Part shown: positions 23,601 to 35,600 of the stretch, piece by piece
Layout: each line of letters starts with the position of its first letter
Numbering within the stretch: position 1 is the stretch's first letter
Assembly (NCBI GenBank): GCA_029237695.1
Contig: CM055273.1
Coordinates: 62,175,968 to 62,239,967, forward strand
Reading direction: 5' to 3'
Source of the DNA: Conchocele bisecta
Taxonomy: Eukaryota > Mollusca > Bivalvia > Lucinida > Thyasiridae
Length of the DNA: 64,000 nucleotides
Notes under the pieces: model-generated
The model's database searches: none
The model's input: only the letters and a program-made list of their open reading frames with translations
Told to the model about the DNA's origin: nothing
Program-made: the position numbers and the translations under genes

Positions 23601-26600
23601 ATATCTTCAATATTGGTGAAGTCGACTGACTGACATACATTAGCCAGTGTACAATTTTGGTGAAGTCGACTATGACTGACATACATTAGCCTGTGTTACA
23701 ATGGTGAGTCGACTACGACTGACATACAGTTAGCCAGTGTTCCAATTTTGGTGAAGTTGACTATGACTGAACATACATAGCCATGTCATGGTGAAAGTAC
23801 AAACTGACATACATTAGCCTGTGTACAATTTTGGTGAAGTTGACTATGACTGACATACATTAGCCAGTGTTCAATTTTGGTGAAGTCGACTATGACTGAC
23901 ATACATTAGCCTGTGTACAATTTTGGTGAAGTCGACTATGACTGACATACATTAGAATGTGTACAATTTTGGTGAAGTCAACTACGACTGACATACATTA
24001 GCCAGTGTTCAATTTTGATGAAGTCTACTTACGACTGACATACATTAGCATGTGTACAATTTTGCTGAAGTCTACTACGACGGACATACATTAGAATGTG
24101 TACAATTTTGGTGAAGTCGACTATGACTGACATACATTAGCCTGTGTACAATTTTGATGAAGTCTACTTACGACTGACATACATTAGCATGTGTACAATT
24201 TTGCTGAAGTCTACTACGACGGACATACATTAGAATGTGTACAATTTTGGTGAAGTCGACTATGACTGACATACATTAGCCTGTGTACAATTTTGGTGAA
24301 GTCGACTATGGCTGACATACATTAGAATGTGTACAATTCCGGTGAAGTCAACTACGACTGACATACATTAGCCAGTGTTCAATTTTGGTCAAGTCGACTA
24401 TGACTGACATACATTAGCCTGTGTACAATTTTGGTGAAGTCGACTTACGACTGACATACATTAGCATGTGTACAATTTTGCTGAAGTCTACTACGACGGA
24501 CATACATTAGAATGTGTACAATTTTGCTGAAGTCGACTACGACTGACATACATTAGCCTTTGTACAATTTTGCTGAAGTCGACTACGACTGACATACATT
24601 AGAATGTGTACAATTTTGGTGAAGTCGACTACGACTGACATACATTAGCCTGTGTACAATTTTGGTGAAGTCGACTATGACTGACATACATTACCATGTG
24701 TACAATTTTGGTGAAGTCGACTATGACTGACATACATTAGAATGTGTACAATTTTGGTGAAGTCAACTACGACTGACATACATTAGCCAGTGTTCAATTT
24801 TGGTGAAGTCGACTACGACTGACATACATTAGAATGTGTACAATTTTGGTGAAGTCAACTATGACTGACATACATTAGCCTGTGTACAATATTGGTGAAG
24901 TCGACTACGACGGACATACATTAGCCTGTGTACAATATTGGTGAAGTCAACTACGACCGACATACATTAGCCTGTGACTGTGTACAATATTGGTGAAGTC
25001 AACTACGACTGACATACATTAGCCTGTGTACAATTTTGGTGAAGTTGACTACGACTGACGTACATTAGCCTGTGTACAATTTTGGTGAAGTCGACTATGA
25101 CTGACATACATTAGCCTGTGTACAATTTTGGTGAAGTTGACTACGACTGACGTACATTAGCCTGTGTACAATTTTGGTGAAGTCGACTACGACTGTCAAC
25201 ATATATTAGCCTGTGTACAATTTTGCTGAAGTCGACTACGACTGACATACAATTGCCTGTGACTGTGTACAATTTTGGTGAAGTCAACTACGACCGACAT
25301 ACATTAGCCTGTGACTGTGTACAATTTTGGTGAAGACAACTACGACTGACATACATTAGCTTGTGTACAATTTTGCTGAAGTCGACTACGACTGACATAC
25401 AATTGCCTGTGACTGTGTACAATTTTGGTGAAGTCAACTACGACCGACATACATTAGCCTGTGACTGTGTACAATTTTGGTGAAGACAACTACGACTGAC
25501 ATACATTAGCTTGTGTACAAATTTGGTGAAGTCGACTATGACTGACATACATTAGCCTGTGTACAATTTCAGATGAGAACAAGTTTGGCCAGAAGCTGAT
25601 GGAGAAGATGGGCTGGCAGAAGGGGAAGGGGCTCGGGGCCAACGAGGATGGCAAGACGGAAAATGTCAAGATCGCACTGAAGAACGATGCAAAGGGTGAG
25701 ACATAGATACATTGCACTGAAGCTCTTAGCCTCTTACAATAAAAATGTTTTACAATGTTTTTTATTACGATCGCGCCTATTAGGGGATATAGTGTTAGTC
25801 CATGTACGTGTGTGCGTACGTTAGTAACATCTTTCATTTTCAATAACTTTATATGATTTTGATAATATTTGGCCACAATGTGTGTCATGGGATCGTGCTT
25901 TGTTTTGCATATGACCCACGTCCGACCGCCCAAGGTCACTGAGGACTTGTGTCCAACTTGTTTGTAAGGCAAATGCGTTAAAAAAAATTGTCTATTCAAT
26001 AAATTGTTTGATTATCAAGGCTGCTAGCGAAGGGATTAGCTTAAGTGATAACAATGCCCTTGTTACACATAATTTGTTTCATACATTAACTAAGGTTACC
26101 ACTTTGCACCTACATTCACACATCGTTAATGGGTAATTTAACAATTGGGGTTCATCCTTACCGGTATCCCGACCGGAGACCTGGTTTGGCCCTCGCGTAC
26201 ATCTGTGACATTTTTGTATGCGACAGTTGAATCTGTGATTATTCGTAATCCTATTTTAGGGGAAGGGGCCAAGTGACATTGGTGTGGAATGGACCTGGCA
26301 CCAGGTCAGGTTATTCGAATTTTAGGGCTGAATATATATTTTTTCGATGTAAATATTCTGTTATGATTTTTGGATTTTTATTCACCCCTGGGTTTTAAAC
26401 CGTACTAGCTACAGACCTGAAACTTGGTATGTGACTTCCTTATGATGAGTAGATGCTCAACGTTTATTTTGATTGTTTATTCGACCCCCCGGGTCATGGA
26501 TTATCTCCCCCTTTTCGACGTAGAATTGGGCAATTTTGCTTGTAACTTGTGAAACTTTTAAACTGTCATAGCTACAGACCTGAAACTTGGTATGTAGCTT

Positions 26601-29600
26601 CCTTATGAAGAGTAGATGTTCAAAGTTTATCTTGATTTCACCCTCGGGTCATGGACTATCTCCCCCTTTCGACTTGGAAATCAATACTTTTGCCTCGTTG
26701 ATTTGACTAATTTTTCATTAATAACAAAATATTATTTGACAAAATTCAATCAAATATTGTTTTTATTGCGAAAAATCAATTTTCCTATGGGAATTTAACA
26801 TGGGGGCTGAAAATAGATTTGTTCACATAATTGTCAAGCCCGCTTACAGAAAGCGAGACATAGTGATCACAATGACGTCCGGGTGTCCATCCGTCCGTCC
26901 GAAATCTGTGTTAAAGTTTTTAAATACCTTATATCTCTGCAGTCCTAAGTCACATTGACTTGAAACTTCATATGCTTATTAGTCATGATCCATATATTCA
27001 TGCTGTATCCCACTCATGCGGCCCCTGTGCCCAAGGTCAAGGTCAAATGACTTTAGTTTGCGTTAAAGTTTCTGTCAAAATTTGCTTTAAAGTTTTCACA
27101 TACCTACTATCTCTGTAACCGTAAGTCAGATTTGCTTGAAACTTTGTATGCTTATTGGGCATCAAACTTCACAAATAAATAATTCCAGCACAAAAATATG
27201 TACACAATTCCCTAACATTTGATTGGTCCGTAGCAAGTCTCTGTCCAAAATTTATATCCCAGTAAACTCACATGCCGAACTACTTTCCATAACCGTGAGG
27301 CGCAGTTAAAATAATTCTTAAGAAAACGGAAAATAAGCACATTTTCTTGATGAATTTATTTCAAATGCTGGAATGCTGGCCTTCGTCCAGTATTCCCGCG
27401 ACTTTTCCAAGTTTATACCCCGATAAATTCCACAAAAAAGGCCATTCATCCTATAATACACTCTGAGCCATCAAATGCCTCGGCTGGCTCGACATGCGGG
27501 CCGCGGCCATCTGTGGACCGATTTTAAAAATCTAACTTGTTTTCTTTTTCCATTTCTCATTTCCAAGCTATCTAGCCAGGTTTCGGAGTCAATTTCCAAA
27601 ATGTTTACCGTCTCTCTTTACCTCCTTTTTGCCCCATGTTAAAGGTACATGCCCACTCAGTAGGCACAAAATGTTCTTTATAGGAATTAAATAAGTGTAT
27701 AATTGTGTCACTATTCCACCAGTTCTAAGTGGCCGCTATACAGGTATAATCATTTATTAATATTTATCAGGCTATTTCCATATGCAAATGAGGCATGTTA
27801 TTTTTTAATTATTTATAATAATTTAATGCGTCACCTGAAAAAATAATATTTTAGACAGATTATAAAGTATGATCATTGCACATCAAAAAATGAATACAGA
27901 GAATAAATAATGATGTCCGTTAACATTTTAAGGAAACACGGTTATCGCCCCTGATATCAGTGTGGAAAGTTACGTCTAGTATAAAATGTATAATAATGCC
28001 AATCAATACGTGGGGTAATGGTGAATTAATGTTTATGTTGCCAGAAAATGTCTCAGATAATGTCCCTGGTATAAAGAACAATTTGTACCTACTGAGTGGG
28101 CATGTACAGTACCTTTAAATTCCCGTAGGAAAATCGTTAATAAATAAATATTTGATGAATTTTATTCAATAATTTTTTTGGGTGGGGGGATGGTGACTTT
28201 TGTTATTGATGAAAAACTACTTACCTTTAGATATTTCTGAGATTTAATGTGTTTAATAGCCAAACGTTTGTCTGCAGCAAAACGTAGAACATACAGTAGT
28301 GGTTCCTCCTTATAGAAATCACAATTTGCTTGGTTTGGCCCTCAGGTACGTTTTTATCTTTGGCTCTTATGTTACTTGGTAGTTGAATTGGGTTGTTGCC
28401 CATTTTAAAAGTAGTAAGCTTATTACTGATCCTATTGCTTTTGGATGGGGGCCTAGTGATTCTGTTGTGGCGAGGACCTGGCATCAGATCAGGATTAATC
28501 CCCCCCCCCATTTGTACAGGTAATATATGGGATTTAGAACTAAGCCCATAGACCCGGCCTTACATTACCGTAGCTATTTACTCATTTCATGTTTTCTTAC
28601 AATGAGCTGCTCACACCCCTGAGGACTGCATGGCTAACAGCTGTAATAGAATGTTATTACAATTTGACAGCACCTGCTTGACCACATGCCTCACAAACAT
28701 ATACAACAGTAAAATATTAAATGCAGTGGCGTACACGACGTATACAGGGGGCTTGATGGAGGTTTATTTATCATGTTCTCAATTTCATTGACTATAGGTG
28801 TTGGGTGCAGTAACAGCTATGCGGACAAATGGATTGCCCATCAGGATGACTTTAACGACCTGCTCGCGAATCTCAACCAGAATCACGTGGCAGGGGGAGA
28901 TAACCCAGATACCAACACGTCCGTGACTGTCAGCAGTCTGGAGAAGAAATCAAAAAGTTCCAAAGCGAGAGTGCAGTAAGTGTTAGTGGTTATTGATATG
29001 TGAATTTGATGTATCTTTGATCACCTCAATAATAGGGCTACTACAGTGAAAACTCTAAACCGGACACCCTGGGAGGTCCCCAGGGTGTCCGGTTTAGAGA
29101 TGTTTCACTGTAAATCATGCATCTGATCATTCTGGGCCATGGTTTTGTGCTATGCGATCATGAACAGACATTATCCCCCGAGATAAATGACCAAGAAAAT
29201 CGTCAAAAATAAGATCACAGAGGTTTTCTTGTGTTCGGTTTAGAGAGGTTCCACTGTATAATTGAATATATGAGGTTTTTTTTTGTGTGGCTTCATGCAA
29301 GATCAGTGTTCCAGATAAGCTGCGTATTTCCTTAAATACCCAATTAAAATTGCCAAAAACCCAATTGAAATCAGACGAAGCGAGTATCAAAAAACGATAA
29401 AAAATTTGTGGTACCTTTATCATGCTGCAGAAAACAAACCACAAATATAGCATTTTTTTCTTATTTTCCATGAAAACACATCTTGGTATTTCATTAGAAT
29501 TGTCTCCAAGGAGACAATTCTAATGAAATGCCAAGACAATTTTCATTTAGAAGTAAACTATTCAATAATTGCGGATGTGTAAACAGTAGTGTGATTTTAT

Positions 29601-32600
29601 TTTATCCAATTAAAATTTCGAAATACCTTATTGCTTCAGAAATGATGGAGTGACAATACGCAATTACTAATTCCTTATCTGGAACCCTGAAGTTTCTGTC
29701 TAATTATATTGTATTCACATAGCCATCCGTAATTAGAAGACACAAGTATAAAACTAGCGAGTATGATTGTGTTTGTGCTGGAAATCTGCAAATATGTCAA
29801 AGAATGCTCTATAGTTAGACACTGCTTTTTTTTCATTCACCATCTGTGTATGCAGTCGTACAGGCAGGTTTGAAAATCAAATGAGCTGTTTCACGGTCAA
29901 GGGATGTGCCGTGGCCGTGGGTTTCAATATCGTAGGTTGTGAGTTTGATCCCCACCCTAGGCATGAAAAAATACTTGCATAGTACAGTGAACAGTCGTTA
30001 CCTCAAGCTTAAGTCAAACTAGTGATAACTAACACATGTGTTCCTAAAAAATAAATCTTGTTAACTCAAATTGTAAATTATTAAAAGTATTAACTTCAGT
30101 CCCCATGTGTAGACTGTATTTCCACCCCACTGATCTGTCGGGTGAGACTTTAATCTGTGATCCCGTCTCTATATGAAATGAAATGAATGGGGTTTAACGT
30201 CCCAGCAACAGGTAAGGTCATATATAGACAGGACCACTATTTAAAGTCTCATCCAACAGACCAGTGGGATGGAAATACTATGAAAGTATTTTTCATGCCC
30301 TAGGGTAGGTTCTGTACCTACAACCTTCAGTATTGAAGTCTTGTATTATACCTCAGGGGCCCATTTCACTAAAATTTGTACGACTAAAATGTTCGTATGT
30401 GCAAATTTAGGATCGTCTGGAAACTTCAAGTGATGAATTTACATTTATTGAGCATAGGCTGCATTTGCAGCCTATGCTCAATAAATGTAAATCCAATAAT
30501 TATTTACAAGAAAACACTGTCATAATTTTGCATATACGAACATTTTAGTCGTACAAAGTTTAGTGAAACGGCCCCAAGTACTTGTCTTGCAATTGCCTTG
30601 CTATGACAGTGTTACTATGAAATTTACGGTCTCATAATTTTTCACTTACGAACATTTTAGTCGTACAAAGTTTAGTGAAATGCCTCCTGAGCCACAGCCC
30701 ATCCCCCTCTGTCTCTACAATGACCTTAGCTGTTGTTGCTCGGATGTTAAACCCATTCTCTTGTCACGGTGACATGTTCCCTCCATTCCAGTTACCAGAA
30801 GTTTACGAAGGGCAAGGATTTGTCCCTGAAGACTGCTACGGACCTGGATTGTGTGTTCGGCAAACGGAAAGCGGTGCCGGACAATGGCACCAGTACCCCA
30901 CAAAGCAAGTCAGAGGTACGGAACATAATTATGTAACCGTCCATGCCAATAGATGGCGGGGCTATGTGGTTCCTGATCCACTAGTACCGTGGAATCTCTC
31001 AAAACAGGGACCCGTTTCACTAAAACTTTGTACGACTAAAATGTTCGTAAGTGCAAATTTAGAATTGTCAGGAAATTTCAATTCATGGATTTACATTTAT
31101 TATTTATTGACCAGGTCATGGCTGATATGCAGCCTATGTTCAATAAATGTAAATCCATGAATTGTTTACAAGAAAACATTGTTGATGTGAAATGTACAGA
31201 TTATCATAATTGACTTACAATGGGTAGGGGACCAAACCCTGAATTTGTCCCCTTGGATCTTGGACCTACTGTGTGTTTCATGAAACCTGCCCAAATTTTG
31301 CGGCCATATAAAAAATGCAAAAACAATATTTTTTCGATAATATTAAATTTTATCAAAATTTACGAAAAATTAACATGGGGGGAAAAAAAGAGGTAGAGAA
31401 CCTGGAGGAGTCGAAAAACGATAAATTTTGGAAATTGATTCTGAAATGTAGCTATGTAGCTATGTAGCTAGTAGCTTGGAAATGATCTAAGTAAGAAAAC
31501 AAGTTACATTTTGAAAATCGGTCAAATATTTCTGAAATTAGAAAAATTTCCCCATGTTAAATCCCCAACTCTCTGTGAAGGTGTCTATGGGGATTTAACA
31601 TAGAGGTGCAACGATACGGTCAAACCCGTATTGCGATATATTGCGATACAACAAACCCATATTGCAATACGTATTGCGATATTATACCATGTATGAACAA
31701 ATAATAATAAAAACAAACAGGAGATAAAGAACAGTCTTTATTGTTTATTATTGTCATTAGAACACATCAAAACACTGTGTGGGTCAGGACTTTGCCCAGA
31801 AACGGTTGACATTAATGATTATTTCTGGACGAGAGGAAATTAGGGAGAAGTGATCAAAATCATATTTTCCCTGATTTTTCTCTTACTTATAGTTATCGCG
31901 TAACTGTATACCGTATATACATGTAGCTAGCCATCATAAGTCTACCCGCCCCATAAGTCGAGGCACGAACATGAACCCAAAAAATCAGTCTTGAGCCAAG
32001 TCGTGGCCCATAAGTCGACTACTGAAAATTCGTCGGCTACTGGGTGCAGGCGAAATTAGGTCATGAATTGCCTGTATTGCTTGCTAAGTTTTGTGCTTTC
32101 TGTAGTTTGTTTGAAGCAAATAACCTTCACATAAACGTAGAAAATATATCATTTATGCTTACTGTACTATATTTATCGACTGTCACCCCCAGTGAAATGT
32201 AAAGGTCGTGTTTGAAACATTTTAATACACACATGTTCAATCGATGTGTTGTAAAAATGGGCTGTTACGTGAATTGGACAAACTTTATAATAAACTAGTT
32301 AATCAGTTGCAATACTGTTGTTTTTTTATTGCAATAATACCTGTGTACAAGCATAAACATCATTAACTGCTACAGAGACAAACTAATTGTATTTCTATCA
32401 AGTAAATAATGATAATAGCAACTGGTCACAAATATTAGGAGGTAAATGGAACAGCCGTTACCTGGCAATTTCACAGCTGATCGGGTTAATGACCGGATAA
32501 AGTGGCTTGTTTGATTTCAAGTCTGAATTGACTGGTGATGTGTGCAGTGCTTTTCTCTCATTTTTTGGCCGTGACGGGAGAAATGGGGCTTATGGTATTT

Positions 32601-35600
32601 GCGACCAGTGTAGCTGCTGATCAAATTGCACATCCATTTAGCATGAGAACATTCTATTTTGCTTGTTATTATGATGCTGGGTGCTTCATTGTTGGAATGG
32701 TGAGCTGTAAATATCCGAATTGTCGTGATCGATATGCCATATACTGGTCGAAAATGTACTACACATGGTAACATACATTTTGCCAGCCGACAGTCCATAC
32801 CAGTCGGTATTAGCCTCTCCTGTAGGATATTGTCCACGTGGCGCACACATCAGTGAATGCCTTTACATAACACTGTATCTGTTTCCAGTCTCACGCAACG
32901 GGAGACAAAATTATGCAGGCACAATTAGTAACAGGTTTTTAGTCATTTATGCTTCTCGCAAATTTATTGTGTTAATCGAGCAGACCTTCATTTCGCGGAT
33001 GTCGCGAAACCACTTGCAAAATTTCTGTGAAGGAAGTAATGATTGTTCATTCTGCCTGCAACTCATGGTATGATTTAATTAACATAATTTATTTTAGAAA
33101 CATAAAAGAAAAATACCGCCACTGCAGTACTCGCCAGTAGAACGTACCTATCTGGCAATAGAAATGGCACCAAGTCGTGATTTTCCCTGACCATTTTGTA
33201 TCAGACTTTCGGTATATTATTTTTATACCCTAGCCATAAAATTACTTTCGCAATAAAATCAATATTGGACCAAATTTCATGAAATAAAATGTAGGCTCAT
33301 TCTTAAATTTTGCTATACAGTCTACGATCGTTTACTCGAAGTCCGTCGGACTGTGATAAATACTTTGAGTAAACCGAAGTTTGACGTAACAAAATCTGAA
33401 CAGAACCTCAAAATATTGCCATACACGTTACGCAACTCCCATACGACATGTGACACACGGAGTCACACTTTTGCAACTATAATGTATTTACTTGCGTTTG
33501 TCTATACACACATGTGTGTAGTCAAATTAAGTGTACACATCTGTATTATCAGGGTGGAACAAGAAAAGACAGTAAAGTAACATTTTATTATGCTTAATAA
33601 ATAAAGCATGTAAACTGCTTACAGTTTAATTGGTGTTGAGTAAATCACCTTTAACACTTATTCAAAGTTTGTTTGCACGGGTAGTAAACAAGTCCAGTCT
33701 TTGATCCGGTAAATTGGCGCCGCGAATTCGCACTTTGAGCGCAAACTGACACTGACTTAACGAGAGGGAAATACCACACATTTTTGTTTTCGGGACCTAA
33801 CAATTAGTTCAAATTGGCGAAAATTCGACGTAGCAAAATTTGACGTAACGATAGCCAGTTACATTGAAAATAATAGGCTCTGAAACGGGACTTGAACATG
33901 ACTTCGACGTAACGAGGGACTTTGACTAAACGAATGTAGACTGTAATTTAATATTATCGAAATATATATTGTTATTGCATTATTTATATAGGGGGATTAG
34001 CCGTAAAATTTGGGCAGGTTTCGTGAAACAGACATTAGGCTGCTAAGGCTCAACACTGTTGCGGTGCATCCACACAGTCCGACAGATCTGGGCCTACAAA
34101 TTTGCCATTTAATCACGGAAGTAACCTTTGTCTTTAGTAAATCTATGTTTTCTTGCAAGGGTGGGAATGTGCAAATTAGTCGTGATTTACAAATGTTGAA
34201 AAATGTCCTATGGTGCCTTTTCTCAGCCAGCCATTCATTTTTATCCCATCAACACAGTGCGTATGTGCCGTGAAACACGGTGCCGTGAAACATTTTTGAT
34301 ATCCTGCCAATACGACCTAATCACTGCGTATGAATGTGTACGATGGCTGGGGTTATTTTAAAGCCATTTGTAGGTGTTGACAGGATAAATAGAATAGTAG
34401 GTTAGTGCCGTGAATGGGAAAAATATCTGGTGCGGCACTGAAACGGGATGTGCTCCGCAGAGCCTCGCCCATCCCGTTTCCTGAGCCTTGCCAGATATTT
34501 TTTCCCATTCACGGCACTAACCTACTATTTTCTATCTATTTTCCTTATTTCTGAACCAAAGTATATGTTGTGACCACTCATTTGAACCATCTCGGTGAGA
34601 CGGTTCAAATGAGTGGTCACAACATATACTTCTGATGAGAAATAAAGACATTCTTGAGCCTTGCCGGATATTTTTTCCCATTCACGGCACTAACCTACTA
34701 TTCTCTATATTAATTCCAGGCCAACTCCGATGCTCCCGATGTGGAAAGTGGCGACAGCGGTATGAAGACAGTGAACAGTACCGACAGTATCCAGGAGTAC
34801 TTTGCTAGGAAAATGAAGGAGCGAACCTCGAAGTTGGCCAAACGTAGCCCCCTGTGCCGCAGTGGGGGTCAATCTTTCATTGGTGCTACGGAAACAGAGG
34901 ATGAAGACGTGAAAAGGGTTTCATTCAGCATCGGTGGTGTTGATTCATTGGCAGTGTCTAATGAGAGTTCTGATGATGGTATGGGGACTGAACCAGTAGA
35001 GAAACACATACAGCGGGATGGTAACACTAATCTTATGCAGTTCAATGATGTCAAAGACACAAGTGTGAATGCAGACTGTTCAGTGGGAAAATCAAAGAAG
35101 AAGAAAAATAAGAAAAAGTCAAAGAAAGAATAAGGTCGAAGATTCTGTAAATGAAGTAAAGGAAAGTGTGGAGGTGGCAGTTGAGAATAGTCGCATTGGC
35201 GATAATGAGCATGTGAAAAAGAAATCTAAGAAACACAAAAAGGACAAGCATTCGTGTAAAGACAGCGTACAGTCTGATAACCCACAGGTAGATAATGAGG
35301 CTAAACTGAAGACAATAATAAAGGGAAATAAGTGTAGCCGTGTCAAGAACGAATCAAAGGTGAAAAGGGTTTCATTCCATCTTGAGAATGAGACGTCAAA
35401 TAAAGAAGAAACACCAGTGAAGAAAAAGGCAAAGAAAAGGAAGCACAAAGAGAGAAATGAGGAGCAGTCGTGTAATGATAGCCTCGATTCATCTGAAACC
35501 ACCGGCAGTCATTCAAAAGAGACGGACACAAATAAAACTGATTTAATAAAGAAGCTAAAGGTGGAGAAAACAAACACTGTGAATGAAGGCCCAGTTACCA

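Noticed and set aside
23606..25560. CRISPR-like regular array
   Set aside because: Units are contiguous variants of one 46-bp sequence without unique spacers, in a eukaryotic intron; it is a minisatellite.
25490..25999. 169-codon minus-strand frame
   Set aside because: It runs antisense through PINX1 exon 2 and the minisatellite and shows no domain.
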